Positions 42,309 to 51,816 are shown, counted from the first letter of the stretch. The stretch is DNA of 64,000 nt from Streptomyces sp. NBC_01428 (GCF_036231965.1 NZ_CP109499.1:7254001-7318000); one strand, 5' to 3'. Notes: generated by a model from the sequence alone, not told the origin. Program-made: numbers and translations.

Positions 42309-44000
42309 TCAGGTCGTCCGGGGACCGGCCGCCCGGACGTCCGCGTCCGGCCGGCTCACGTACGCGCGCCATCCGCCGTACGCGGTGATGTCGGGCGCGC
42401 CCTCCAGCGCGCCGGGCTCGCACAGGAAGCCGGGGACGTGACCGCCGTCGGCCAGTTCGACGCTGCCCAGGGTCATCGGCCGGGGAAGCGCCGCGAGCAG
42501 GCGCCCGAGCCCCTCCGCCGGGAGGGACCACACCTCCGTCTCCACGGCGGCACCGCCCTCGCCGACGTGGACGAGCCCCGGCTTCGGCGGAGTGGTGGCC
42601 AGGGCGTGCAGCCGGTACACCGGCGCGGTCGTGGTCGTGCGGTCGAGGCGGGCGCCCAGCGACAGCAGCTGCGGGTTGAGCGGCTGGCCGGACAGATGCG
42701 CTCCCGACACGGCGAGGCGGGTCTCCGGTTCCAGGGACCGGGCGATCCGCGCGAGCCGCTCGTCGGTGAAGGCGGGGCCGATCAGCATCACGCCGAACGG
42801 GAGCCCTGCCGGCGTGCGTCCGGCCGGCACCGCGACGGCCGCCAGGTCGAAGAGGTTCGTGGAGTTGGTGAACCGGCCGAGGCGCGCGTTGCTGCCGAGA
42901 GGGTCGGCGGCGACCTCGGCGAGCGTGGGATGGCCGGGCGCGGTCGGCAGCAACAGGGCGTCGGCGTCGGCCAGTTCGGTGAGCGCCCGGGCCCGCAGGC
43001 CGGCCAGCCGTTCCTGGTCCGCGTAGAGCCGGTGGGCCGGGATGTCGCGGGCGCGGGAGATGATGCCGGCGACGGTCGGGTCGAGGCCGGTCCCACCCTC
43101 GGCCGTCAGTTTGTCGACAAAGCTCCCCACGGCCGTGTAGCGCTCGGCGACGAACGCGCCCTCGTAGAGCATCGCGGCGGCCTCGGTGAACGGAGTGAGG
43201 TCGAGGGTGCGCACCTCGGCCCCGGCGGCCACGAGCCGCTCGACGGCCTCCTCGTAGGCCTCCGCCCAGCCCTCATCCAGCTCGCCGAGCTGTGCCGTCG
43301 GCGGCACCGCGACGCGCCAGGGGCCCGGCGCGCGCTGTGCGAGGGGCGGCAGCGCGCGGGCGGAGGGGGAGGCGAGGTGGGCGAGGGCCTGTTCGGCCTC
43401 GGGGAGGGTCCGGGCGAACACGGTCACACAGTCCAGGGAGGCACAGGCCGGGACGACGCCCGTCGTGGGGACCAGGCCACGGGTCGGCTTCAGCCCGACG
43501 ATGCCGTTGAACGCGGCGGGGACGCGGCCGGAGCCCGCGGTGTCCGTGCCGAGCGCGAGGTCGACGATGCCGAGGGCGACCGCCACCGCCGATCCCGAGC
43601 TGGAGCCGCCGCTGATCAGCGTCGGGTCCAGGGCGCCCCGGACCGCGCCGTAGGGGGAGCGGGTGCCGACCAGGCCGGTGGCGAACTGGTCGAGGTTCGT
43701 GGTCCCGAGGAGGACGGCGCCGGCCGCCCGGAGCCGTGCGACCGCGGGGGCGTCGGCCCCCGGCGTGTAGGCGTAGGACGGACAGCCCGCGGTGGTCGGC
43801 AGACCCGCCACATCGATGTTGCCCTTGGCGGCGAAGACCCTGCCCGCGAGCGGGAGACGCTCGCCCGCGGCGACGCGCGCGTCCACGGCCCGGGCCTCCT
43901 CCTCCACCTCGGGCCGAGGGCGCAGGGCGATCCAGACCTCGGGCCGGTCGACGGCCTCGATCCGGGCGTGGGCCGCGCGGACTCGGGCGAGAGCGGACAT
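42309..44000 (-). CDS. atzF: Allophanate hydrolase (amidase family)
   Basis: 563 residues from ATG 44000 (AAGGAG six bases upstream). The amidase-signature Ser-cisSer-Lys triad lies in AAKGNIDVAG (Lys) and GGSSSGSAVAVALG; both serines are in ISGGSSSGSA. The C-terminal allophanate hydrolase domain (about 450-563, GxxxxG cyclotransferase-like fold) is present, so it is a full AtzF/DUR1-type enzyme. It splits allophanate to ammonia and CO2, finishing the pathway begun by the upstream carboxylase. A 119-base gap with a hairpin precedes it. Confidence 0.93.
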   Translation of the reverse strand: MSALARVRAAHARIEAVDRPEVWIALRPRPEVEEEARAVDARVAAGERLPLAGRVFAAKGNIDVAGLPTTAGCPSYAYTPGADAPAVARLRAAGAVLLGTTNLDQFATGLVGTRSPYGAVRGALDPTLISGGSSSGSAVAVALGIVDLALGTDTAGSGRVPAAFNGIVGLKPTRGLVPTTGVVPACASLDCVTVFARTLPEAEQALAHLASPSARALPPLAQRAPGPWRVAVPPTAQLGELDEGWAEAYEEAVERLVAAGAEVRTLDLTPFTEAAAMLYEGAFVAERYTAVGSFVDKLTAEGGTGLDPTVAGIISRARDIPAHRLYADQERLAGLRARALTELADADALLLPTAPGHPTLAEVAADPLGSNARLGRFTNSTNLFDLAAVAVPAGRTPAGLPFGVMLIGPAFTDERLARIARSLEPETRLAVSGAHLSGQPLNPQLLSLGARLDRTTTTAPVYRLHALATTPPKPGLVHVGEGGAAVETEVWSLPAEGLGRLLAALPRPMTLGSVELADGGHVPGFLCEPGALEGAPDITAYGGWRAYVSRPDADVRAAGPRTT

Positions 44001-44029
44001 CGGAACTCCTTGTGCGGACTGAGGGCCGC

Positions 44030-44058
44030 GGTCCCGGGGCCGCGGCGGCCCCGGGACC
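44030..44058 (-). other. Intercistronic hairpin before allophanate hydrolase
   Basis: 12-bp perfect stem GGTCCCGGGGCC (44030-44041) with GGCCCCGGGACC (44047-44058), loop GCGGC. It stands between the carboxylase stop and the hydrolase start. It may reduce transcription of, or protect, the downstream segment. Confidence 0.5.
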
Positions 44059-44119
44059 CGGGGTGAACAGGGGACGGGCAGGATGTGTGCGGTGTTCGGC
44101 GGTTCGGCGGTTCGGGGCC

Positions 44120-47100
44120 TCAGGCGGCCGGGGTCGTCGCCGGCGCCAGGACGAGCAGCGCCGTGCCGGCCTCGACCTGGTCGCCCGGTGAGACGAGGAT
44201 CCGCTCGACGACCGCGTCCGTCGGCGCGGGCACCCTCGACTCCATCTTCATGGCCTCCAGGGCGAGGAGCGGCTGCCCCGCCGTCACGCGGGCGCCCGGC
44301 TCCACGTTCACCTGCCAGACGGACGCGGCGAACTCCGCCTCGACCAGACGACCGCCCACGGGGACGTTGATGTCGGCGGCCGGGGACGCCGGTGCCGTCA
44401 CGGCCTCCGCACGGGTGAACTCGCCGGCCGCCTCCCAGGCGTCGCGCTCCGCCGAGAAGGCGCCGCCCTGCCGGGACCGGAACTCCGCTATGGACGCCGC
44501 GTTCTCGACGAGGAAGGACTCGTACGCGGCCAGCGAGAAGGTGCCCTCCTCGATCCGCGGCACGAAGCGGCCGGAGATGATGTCGGCCCGCAGCTCCAGG
44601 AGTTCGTCCGCCTCGACCGGGTACCACTTGACGCGGTCGAAGAAGCGCAGCAGCCAGGGCGACCCCGGCTCGAACGCGCCGCGCTGCTGCCAGCCCGACC
44701 ACACCTGGGTCGTCCGCCCGACGAACTGGTAGCCGCCGGGGCCCTCCATGCCGTACACGCACAGATAGGCGCCGCCGATGCCGACCGAGTTCTCCGCGGT
44801 CCAGGTGCGCGCCGGGTTGTACTTCGTGGTGACCAGGCGGTGGCGGGGGTCGAGCGGGGTGGCGACCGGGGCGCCGAGGTAGACGTCGCCCAGACCGAGG
44901 ACGAGGTACTCCGCGTCGAAGACCGTGCGGTACACGTCGTCCACCGAGTCCAGGCCGTTCACCCGGCGGATGAACTCGATGTTCCACGGACACCAGGGCG
45001 CGTCGTCGCGCACGCCCGCCATGTAGCGGGCGATCGCCTCGCGGGTGGCCGGGTCGTCCCAGGAGAGCGGCAGATGGACCGTCCGGGAGGGGACGACGAG
45101 CTGGTCGCTCGGAGGGAGGGCGCGGACCGTCTCCCGTACCGCTTCCAGGAGTTGCCGCTGGGGGAGCCGGGCCGGGTCGGTGCGGATCTGGAGGGAGCGG
45201 ATGCCCGGGGTCAGGTCGGCCACCCCGTCGAGGCCGGCCTCCGCCACCGCCTCCATCAGCGCGTGGACCCGCATGCGCAGCGCGAGGTCCAGCTGCATGG
45301 GCCCGAACTCGACCAGCAGGTTGTCGTCGCCGCTGCGGCGGTACGTCACGTCGCCGTCCCGCGCGAGCACCCCGCCGTCGACGATCGCGGGGCGCGGCGA
45401 ACCGTCGTCGGCCAGTGGCCCGAACCGCACCGTGTCGCCGGGGCGGAGCTGGCCGAGCTTCCAGCGTTCCGTGCTGACCACGGTCGCCGGGCAGACGAAG
45501 CCGCCGAGGGAGGGGCCGTCCGGGCCGAGGAGCACCGGCATGTCCCCGGTGTAGTCGACCGCGCCGACCGAGTAGGGCGTGTCGTGGATGTTCGACGGGT
45601 GCAGTCCCGCCTCGCCGCCGTCGGTGCGGGCCCAGCGCGGCTTCGGTCCGACGAGCCGCACCCCGGTGCGGGCCGAGTTGAAGTGGACCTTCCAGTCGGC
45701 GGCGTAGAAGTCGTGGATGTCGTCCTCGGTGAAGAACTCCGGTGCCGCGTGCGGGCCTTCGAGGGCGCTGATCCGCCACACGTCCGTGAACACGGGCCGG
45801 TCGCCGGGCGGCACGGGCGTGCCCGCGCCGGTGACGGTCCCGCCGTGCAGCACGTCGCCGGTGCGCAGGGCCCGGCCGCCGTGGCCGCCGAACCGGCCGA
45901 GGGTGAAGGTGGCGGCGCTGCCGAGGAAGGCGGGCACGTCCAGGCCGCCGCCCGCGAACAGCACGTAGGTGCGCAGGCCGTGCCCCGTGGGTGCGCCGAT
46001 CTCCAGGACCGATCCGGCCGGTACGGTCACCGGCTCCCAGCGGCCGACCTCCGTGCCGTCCACCGTGACCGGTGCGGGGGCCCCGGTGACGCACACCGTC
46101 GTCGTGCGGGTGAACCGCAACGCCGGTCCCTGCAGGGTGCATTCGAGGCCCGGCGCGCCGTCGGTGTTGCCGAGCGCCCGGTTGCCGAGCCGGAAGGAGA
46201 GGTCGTCCATCGGGCCGCAGGGCGGGACGCCGACCTGCCAGTAGCCGGTGCGGCCCGGCCAGTCCTGCACGGTGGTGAGCGTGCCGCCGGACACGACCTC
46301 GATCCGCGGGGTGGGGTCGCTCACGGCGGCCAGGGTCGCGGTGGAGTGGGCCGCCCGCCGGAAGGCAGGCTCGGCGAGCGCGGCCCGCACCAGCCCGAGG
46401 TTGGTCTCGATGCCGTCCACCCGGGTCCTGGCCAGCGCCTCGTCGAGCCGTTCCAGGGCGTGGGCGCGGTCGGTGCCGTACGCGACGACCTTGGCGAGCA
46501 TCGGGTCGTACGAGGTGGTGACCTCCGTGCCGGCCTCGATCCAGCCGTCCACGCGGACACCGCCGGGGAACTCGACCCGTGTCAGCAGGCCCGCGCTCGG
46601 CCGGTGTTCACGGGAGGGGTCCTCGGCGTACAGCCGCGCCTCGACCGCGTGCCCGCGCGGTGCCCCCGGGTCCCGGACGACGGAGGACTCGCCGCGGGCC
46701 AGCCGCAGCATCCAGCCGACGAGGTCGACGCCGTAGATCTCCTCGGTGACCGGATGTTCCACCTGGAGCCGGGTGTTGACCTCCAGGAAGTAGGCCTCCT
46801 CGCGGGCGGCGTCGTACACGAACTCGACGGTGCCGGCCGAGCGGTAGTCCACCGAGGCGCACAACTCGCGTGCGGCGGTGGCAAGTCGTGTCCGCACCGC
46901 TTCGGGGAGGCCCGGCGCGGGTGCCTCCTCCAGGACCTTCTGGTTGCGGCGCTGGAGCGAGCAGTCGCGGTCGCCGAGGGTGACGACCCGGCCGAGGCCG
47001 TCGCCGAAGACCTGCACCTCGATGTGGCGCGCGTCCTCGACGAGGCGCTCCAGGAAGACCCCGGACGAGGAGAAGGAGGCCGCCGCGACCCGCTGGACCC

Positions 47101-47647
47101 GCTCCCAGGCCTCGGCCAGTTCGGCGTCCGAGCGACATGCCGACATACCGATTCCGCCGCCCCCGCCCGTGGCCTTGAGCATCACGGGATAGCCGATGCG
47201 TCCGGCGGCCTCCCGTGCCTCGGGGAGCCCGGCCAGCAGATCCGTGCCGGGGGCCAGCGGCACGCCCGCCGCCAGGGCCGCCGCCCGCGCCGTGTGCTTG
47301 GCGCCGAACAGTTCGAGCTGCTCCGGTGTCGGACCGACGAACACGATGCCGGCGTCCTCGCAGCGCCGCGCGAACGCCGCGTCCTCGGAGAGGAATCCGT
47401 ACCCCGGGTGGATCGCCCCGGCCCCGGTGTCCTTGGCCGCCTTCAGGACGAGGTCGGCGTCGAGGTACGACTCCTTGGCGGGCGCGGGGCCGAGCCGTAC
47501 GGCCTCGTCGGCGAGCCGGACGTGCGGGGCGGCGCGGTCCGCGTCAGAGTACACGGCGACCGTGCGCAGGCCGAGTTCGCGGGCGCTGCGGATGATCCGG
47601 ACCGCGATCTCGCCCCGGTTGGCGACGAGCAGGGTGTCGAACGTCAT
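44120..47647 (-). CDS. Biotin-dependent guanidine/urea carboxylase
   Basis: 1175 residues from ATG 47647. Biotin carboxylase (about 1-450) shows the ATP-grasp glycine loop KATGGGGGIGM and EVNTRLQVEHPVTE. Carboxyltransferase halves of KipA/KipI type span about 470-1030. A biotinyl carrier domain has EAMKM (Lys1134 carries biotin). Such enzymes carboxylate urea to allophanate, or guanidine to carboxyguanidine. The linked DUF1989 pair argues for guanidine. The start overlaps the previous gene's stop by four bases (ATGA), so the two are coupled. Confidence 0.92.
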   Translation of the reverse strand: MTFDTLLVANRGEIAVRIIRSARELGLRTVAVYSDADRAAPHVRLADEAVRLGPAPAKESYLDADLVLKAAKDTGAGAIHPGYGFLSEDAAFARRCEDAGIVFVGPTPEQLELFGAKHTARAAALAAGVPLAPGTDLLAGLPEAREAAGRIGYPVMLKATGGGGGIGMSACRSDAELAEAWERVQRVAAASFSSSGVFLERLVEDARHIEVQVFGDGLGRVVTLGDRDCSLQRRNQKVLEEAPAPGLPEAVRTRLATAARELCASVDYRSAGTVEFVYDAAREEAYFLEVNTRLQVEHPVTEEIYGVDLVGWMLRLARGESSVVRDPGAPRGHAVEARLYAEDPSREHRPSAGLLTRVEFPGGVRVDGWIEAGTEVTTSYDPMLAKVVAYGTDRAHALERLDEALARTRVDGIETNLGLVRAALAEPAFRRAAHSTATLAAVSDPTPRIEVVSGGTLTTVQDWPGRTGYWQVGVPPCGPMDDLSFRLGNRALGNTDGAPGLECTLQGPALRFTRTTTVCVTGAPAPVTVDGTEVGRWEPVTVPAGSVLEIGAPTGHGLRTYVLFAGGGLDVPAFLGSAATFTLGRFGGHGGRALRTGDVLHGGTVTGAGTPVPPGDRPVFTDVWRISALEGPHAAPEFFTEDDIHDFYAADWKVHFNSARTGVRLVGPKPRWARTDGGEAGLHPSNIHDTPYSVGAVDYTGDMPVLLGPDGPSLGGFVCPATVVSTERWKLGQLRPGDTVRFGPLADDGSPRPAIVDGGVLARDGDVTYRRSGDDNLLVEFGPMQLDLALRMRVHALMEAVAEAGLDGVADLTPGIRSLQIRTDPARLPQRQLLEAVRETVRALPPSDQLVVPSRTVHLPLSWDDPATREAIARYMAGVRDDAPWCPWNIEFIRRVNGLDSVDDVYRTVFDAEYLVLGLGDVYLGAPVATPLDPRHRLVTTKYNPARTWTAENSVGIGGAYLCVYGMEGPGGYQFVGRTTQVWSGWQQRGAFEPGSPWLLRFFDRVKWYPVEADELLELRADIISGRFVPRIEEGTFSLAAYESFLVENAASIAEFRSRQGGAFSAERDAWEAAGEFTRAEAVTAPASPAADINVPVGGRLVEAEFAASVWQVNVEPGARVTAGQPLLALEAMKMESRVPAPTDAVVERILVSPGDQVEAGTALLVLAPATTPAA

Positions 47648-48243
47648 GCCGGCGCTCCGATCGTCATCGCGACCGCGGTCGGTTCGAAGCCGTTGCACGG
47701 GTTGTTGATCTGGGGGCAGTTGGACACCAGGACGATCACGTCGCGCTCGGCGCGCAGCGTCAGCCGCAGCCCGGGGGCGGAGATGCCGTCGACGATGCCG
47801 AGGGTGCCGTCCTTCTCGACCGGCACGTTCATGTACCAGTTGATGTTCGAGACGAGGTCGCGCTTGCCGAGGCCGTACCGGGCGCCCTCCGCGAGGAAGT
47901 TCTCGACGCAGGCGTGCTGGGACCAGGTGTGGTGCCCGTACCGCAGGGTGTTCGACTCCTTGGAGCAGGCGCCGCCGACCGTGTCGTGCCGGCCGACCTC
48001 GTCGGCCGTGACGGTCATCAGCGGGGTGTGCTCGTTCGACATCAGGACACTGCCCGTGGTCAGGAAGATGCCGCCCTGCGCCTGGACGGTGTCGGGCGCG
48101 CTGTAGCGGACGGCGGTGTCCCCGGCGTCGTACACCAGGAAGTCGACGGCCTGGTTGCCGTGCAGGTCGGTGACGGTGAGCGTCTCGCCGGTGCGGACGA
48201 CCGCCGACCAGGCGGCCCGGGCCGGGACGGTGACGTGGGTCAT
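47644..48243 (-). CDS. DUF1989 protein, carboxyguanidine deiminase subunit (UAAP2 type)
   Basis: 199 residues with GAGGGGG upstream. Long annotated as urea-amidolyase-associated protein 2. DUF1989 proteins of this linkage were shown to form a carboxyguanidine deiminase with a sister subunit, yielding allophanate and ammonia. Visible metal and catalytic candidates include the cysteines in GGACSKESN and SNCPQINNPCNGF and histidines in RYGHHTWSQHAC. It overlaps both neighbours by four bases, so the three are translationally coupled. Confidence 0.9.
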   Translation of the reverse strand: MTHVTVPARAAWSAVVRTGETLTVTDLHGNQAVDFLVYDAGDTAVRYSAPDTVQAQGGIFLTTGSVLMSNEHTPLMTVTADEVGRHDTVGGACSKESNTLRYGHHTWSQHACVENFLAEGARYGLGKRDLVSNINWYMNVPVEKDGTLGIVDGISAPGLRLTLRAERDVIVLVSNCPQINNPCNGFEPTAVAMTIGAPA

Positions 48244-49064
48244 GCGAGCCCCCTCGTGGCATGGAATTCGGCGGTGTTGAGGAAGGCGCGGCGGCCCTCG
48301 GGCGTGGCCTCCCACAGCGGGTCGCCCGGAGCGGTCGCCGCGGAGCGCCAGGCCAGTACCTCCAGCGGGGTGCTCGTGTAGGCGGAGCGCGGGTCGGCCG
48401 GGTGCGGCACGTTCGCGACGAGCACGGTGAGGTCCTGTTCGGCGCGGAGGGTGACGCTCCCGCCGGGGCCGGCCGAGCCGGTGAAGTCCAGCGAGCCGTC
48501 CTCGCGCACCTCGACGCCCTGGAAGAAGGAGAGCGACGGGGGCAGGTCGCGGGGGCCGAGCCCGTTCTTGGCGGCGGCCAGTTTGAACAGCTCCCGTCCG
48601 GCCGGCGAGGCGGACTGTGGTGTCCCGTCCCCGTACCGCCGCGTGTTGCGTACGAGCGTGGAGGTACCGCACAGGGCGTCGTGTTGGCCGGAGGAGTCGC
48701 TGACCACCGAGGCCAGGACGCGGCCCTGGTCGGAGAGGAGGAGCCGTCCCTCGCCCAGATAGGCGTTCCACTGGACCTTGACGGTGTCCGCGACGTTCAG
48801 GCGCTCCCACGGCCGGTCCGCGACGTACAGCAGCAGATGCGCGCAGGCGTCGCCCACGAGGTCGGTCAGCCGCAGCTCCGTGCCCCGGGCCAGCACCTTG
48901 TGCGTGTAGCCGCCGCCCGCCACCGTCTCCGCCCACACCAGGTGGCCCGCCTCGCAGGGGGGCGCGGGCCAGTCGCCCGCGGGGACCACGGGCATGGCCT
49001 CGGCGCGGGTCCCCTCCTGGGCACGGGCGTGGTCGCGTGCTCCGTGCGTGGTCGCTGTCGCCAT
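48240..49064 (-). CDS. DUF1989 protein, carboxyguanidine deiminase subunit (UAAP1 type)
   Basis: 274 residues from ATG 49064, with GGAGG upstream. It is homologous to the next gene, with a similar core (RLTDLVGDACAHLLLYVAD, CGTSTLVRNTRRYGDG). It should be the larger partner in the deiminase. It is the first gene of the operon. A 22-bp palindrome lies 25-46 bases upstream, leaving room for only a short leader and no guanidine riboswitch. The TetR gene starts divergently from the other side. Confidence 0.9.
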   Translation of the reverse strand: MATATTHGARDHARAQEGTRAEAMPVVPAGDWPAPPCEAGHLVWAETVAGGGYTHKVLARGTELRLTDLVGDACAHLLLYVADRPWERLNVADTVKVQWNAYLGEGRLLLSDQGRVLASVVSDSSGQHDALCGTSTLVRNTRRYGDGTPQSASPAGRELFKLAAAKNGLGPRDLPPSLSFFQGVEVREDGSLDFTGSAGPGGSVTLRAEQDLTVLVANVPHPADPRSAYTSTPLEVLAWRSAATAPGDPLWEATPEGRRAFLNTAEFHATRGLA

Positions 49065-49088
49065 CGCGGGTCCTCCGGCTCCTGGGTC

Positions 49089-49110
49089 ATTTCTGTCGCC
49101 CGACAGAAAT
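49089..49110. promoter_or_regulatory. TetR-type operator of the DUF1989/carboxylase operon
   Basis: Perfect 10-bp arms ATTTCTGTCG (49089-49098) and CGACAGAAAT (49101-49110) separated by CC, followed by TAGGGG. It lies just upstream of the operon start on one side and about 170 bases from the TetR start on the other. On the minus strand TAATTT overlaps its edge and could be the -10. A near copy precedes the APC permease at 57370-57391. Confidence 0.78.
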
Positions 49111-49277
49111 TAGGGGCGGGGTGGGTCGGCGCCATGTCCCGTGTGTTGCCGCGCCGTTACCGGTCCCTCACGCGTCACGCCCGCGAAGGGCCGGTGCCCG
49201 GAGGGCCGTCTCGTGGGGTCGGTCGCGGGGATCCCGGCGCCCGGCCGGTGCGCGCCGTGTGTGCGAGGATCGAACGC

Positions 49278-49904
49278 ATGGGAACGGACGGCGGGCGACG
49301 GGTCGGCAGGCCGCGCGCCGCGCAGCGGCCGGACAGCGGTCTCACGCCGCGTGCCGAACTGCTCGACGCGGCCGCCGAGTTGTTCACCACCCGGGGCTAC
49401 GCCGCCACCACCACCCGCGCGGTCGCCGAACGGGCCGGTATGCGCCAGGCGTCCATGTACCACTACGTGTCCGGCAAGGAGGAGCTGCTCGCCGAGCTCC
49501 TGGAGTCCACGGTCACCCCCTCGCTGGCGCTCGCCCGCCGGCTCCTCGCCGAGGACGCGGAGCCCGCGGGGCGCAGGCTGTGGCGGCTGTGCCGCACCGA
49601 CGTGGAACTGCTGTGCGGTGGTCCGCACAACCTCGGCGGCCTCTATCTGCTGCCCGAGGTGCGCGCCGAACGCTTCGCCGGGTTCCACGCCGTGCGCGCG
49701 GAACTGAAGGACACCTACCGCCAGTTGCTGGCGGCCACCCCGGCGGGCGGCGCGCTCGCCAAGAGCGACCTGGACCTGCGGACGGACCTCGTGTTCGGGC
49801 TGATCGAGGGCGTCATCCTCGTGCACCGCTCCGACCCGGACCGCCCCGTGTCCGCCTTCGCCGAGGCCACCGCCGACGCGGCGCTGCGCATCGCCGGAAT
49901 CTGA
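49278..49904 (+). CDS. TetR-family regulator
   Basis: 208 residues from ATG 49278 with GAGGA eight bases upstream. The N-terminal HTH reads LTPRAELLDAAAELFTTRGYAATTTRAVAERAGMRQASMYHYVSGKEELLAELL and is followed by an all-helical ligand domain. It is divergent from the guanidine/urea operon, so it most likely binds the 22-bp palindromes at 49089 and 57370. Effector unknown; guanidine or a related amine is an obvious candidate. Confidence 0.92.
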   Translation: MGTDGGRRVGRPRAAQRPDSGLTPRAELLDAAAELFTTRGYAATTTRAVAERAGMRQASMYHYVSGKEELLAELLESTVTPSLALARRLLAEDAEPAGRRLWRLCRTDVELLCGGPHNLGGLYLLPEVRAERFAGFHAVRAELKDTYRQLLAATPAGGALAKSDLDLRTDLVFGLIEGVILVHRSDPDRPVSAFAEATADAALRIAGI

Positions 49905-50220
49905 GACTCCGAGCCCCCGTCACCCCTGCGAGCTGCGGTTCTCGTATGCCCGTACGCGGTCACGCACCGTGTGCGAATGGAGGCGCAGCGTGCAAATGGG
50001 GCTGAGCGTACTCCAGTCGCGAGGGCGATTTCAGGTGCTTGCTGAATATGACACAGCGATGATCCGGTCGGACTAAGCTCGCCCGCAGCGCACCGAGTTG
50101 AGATGTATTCGTGCGCTTGTTCCCAAAGGTTCCGAAGATTCAGTTTGATCCATGCCGATCCATGCCGTTTCCCCCACAAACATCCCCCACCCCCCAGCCG
50201 ACCTGTCTCAGAGGGCATAC
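49905..50220. other. Intergenic region upstream of the conservon
   Basis: 316 bases, less GC-rich than average. It should hold the cvn promoter. CTAAGCT near 50075 may be a -10 region, but I cannot place a -35. Close to the coding start there is a tandem duplication GATCCATGCC (50147-50156 and 50157-50166), with a spurious ATG inside. Confidence 0.4.
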
Positions 50221-51816
50221 ATGGTGAGTGTTCAATCGCCTCCCGGTGGCCGTGAACTTCCCTACGCGCGGGTGCTGTTGCTGCCCGCGATACTGATGGC
50301 CGTGGCCACCGGCGCCGCAGTCGCCCTGGTGACGGAGCCGGCCCGGACCGCGGTCGCCCTGTGCGGCGGCTTCGCCACCCTGTTGGTCATCACGATCGGC
50401 GGTGAGGCCGTCCGCCGCGGCCGGGTCGCCCGGGAACTGCGGGCCGACTACGCACGCCGCATCGCATACCTGGAGCAGCGCATCGCCGCGCACGATCAGG
50501 AGATCGTGCACTTCACCGAGGAGATCGTCCCGCTCGCGCTCGACCGGCTGCACGGCGGGGACTCCCCCTCCGAGGTCGTGCGCACACTGGGCCGCGACGA
50601 CCCCGGCCATCGCGAACTCCCCGACTCCCAGAAGAACCTGCTGAAGAAGCTCCTCAAGATCGTCGACACCGAGGAGTCGATGCGCGACGCCGCGCAGCGC
50701 TCCTTCGTCAACATCGCCCGGCGCGTGCAGGCCATCGTCCACCAGCAGAACAACGAACTCCGCGAGATGGAGGAGGACCACGGGCGCAACCCCGAGGTCT
50801 TCGACGACCTGCTGCGCATCGACCACGGCACCGCGCTGATCGGCCGGCTCGCCGACTCCATCGCCGTGCTCGGCGGCGGCCGCCCCGGACGCCAGTGGCC
50901 CGAGCCCGTACCGCTGTTCAGCGTGCTGCGCGGCGCGATGTCCCGCATCCTGGAGTACCGGCGCATCGAGCTGCACAACATCGTCGACGTCGCCGTCACG
51001 GGCGTCTCCGTCGAACCGCTCATCCACGCGCTGGCCGAACTCCTCGACAACGCCACCCGCTACTCGCCGCCGCACACCAAGGTGCACGTCACCGCCATCG
51101 AGGTGCAGACCGGCGTCGCCATCGAGATCGAGGACGGCGGCGTCAGCCTCAGCGACGAGTCCCGCGGCAAGATCGAGGAGCTCCTCCGGCTGGCCGCCGC
51201 GGGCGTCGACCCGAACGTGATGGGTCAGGCACCCCGCCTCGGGATGGCGGTCGTCGGCCGCCTCGCGCAGATGTACAGCATGCAGATCTCGCTGCGGCAG
51301 TCCGCGTACGGCGGTGTCCGCGCCGTCCTCGTCGCCCCGCGCGACATGCTCACCACCGACTTCGCGCCCGGTCTCGCGCACGGCATCGGAGCCACCTCCG
51401 TGACGGGCATCGACACCGGCGGGGTCGAGGCTCCCGCCCGCAAGCCCAAGAAGCGCCGTCCCACCACCGGACCCCGCGTCCCCTCGTCGAGCGGCGACCC
51501 CCGCGACCCCCGCGAGGACGACGTCCCGGTCGTCACCGAATGGGCGCCGAACGGCCTGCCGCAGCGCCGCAGCCGGGTCAAGGTGCCGCTCAGCCAGCGG
51601 ATCGCCGAGGCGCGGGCCCTGGAGGCCGCGGAGGCCGCCGGCACCGGACCCTCATGGGCGCCCGCGCCCCGGCCGGAGCCGAAGGACGAACCCGAACCCG
51701 GCCTGTGGGTCGAGGCGTTCATGAACGGCCTCAAGGGCGACCCGGACCCGACCGCATCCAGCACGGACAACCAGCCGGCCCCTGCCGAGGGCGACGACGA
51801 GGGGGACCTCAAGTGA
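50221..51816 (+). CDS. cvnA9: Conservon sensor-like ATPase CvnA (RarA type)
   Basis: 531 residues from ATG 50221 (GTG 50224 also possible; GAGGG upstream). Two membrane segments at about 18-65 are followed by coiled-coil and histidine-kinase-like regions and a GHKL ATPase domain (about 240-370, HALAELLDNATRYSPP). The C-terminal 150 residues are disordered. In conservons it acts as an ATPase-type sensor for the G-protein partner CvnD. This set with a P450 matches rar of S. griseus and cvn9 of S. coelicolor, which affect the timing of aerial mycelium and antibiotic production. Confidence 0.92.
   Translation: MVSVQSPPGGRELPYARVLLLPAILMAVATGAAVALVTEPARTAVALCGGFATLLVITIGGEAVRRGRVARELRADYARRIAYLEQRIAAHDQEIVHFTEEIVPLALDRLHGGDSPSEVVRTLGRDDPGHRELPDSQKNLLKKLLKIVDTEESMRDAAQRSFVNIARRVQAIVHQQNNELREMEEDHGRNPEVFDDLLRIDHGTALIGRLADSIAVLGGGRPGRQWPEPVPLFSVLRGAMSRILEYRRIELHNIVDVAVTGVSVEPLIHALAELLDNATRYSPPHTKVHVTAIEVQTGVAIEIEDGGVSLSDESRGKIEELLRLAAAGVDPNVMGQAPRLGMAVVGRLAQMYSMQISLRQSAYGGVRAVLVAPRDMLTTDFAPGLAHGIGATSVTGIDTGGVEAPARKPKKRRPTTGPRVPSSSGDPRDPREDDVPVVTEWAPNGLPQRRSRVKVPLSQRIAEARALEAAEAAGTGPSWAPAPRPEPKDEPEPGLWVEAFMNGLKGDPDPTASSTDNQPAPAEGDDEGDLK

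Noticed and set aside
42309..46142. Extension of allophanate hydrolase to 1277 residues
   Set aside because: The added part lies out of frame over the carboxylase gene; ATG 44000 has a good ribosome binding site and gives the family length.
49065..49277. Possible guanidine riboswitch in the DUF1989/carboxylase leader
   Set aside because: The space between the operator and the start codon is only about 25 bases, too short for any known ykkC-type RNA, and no such motif is seen.
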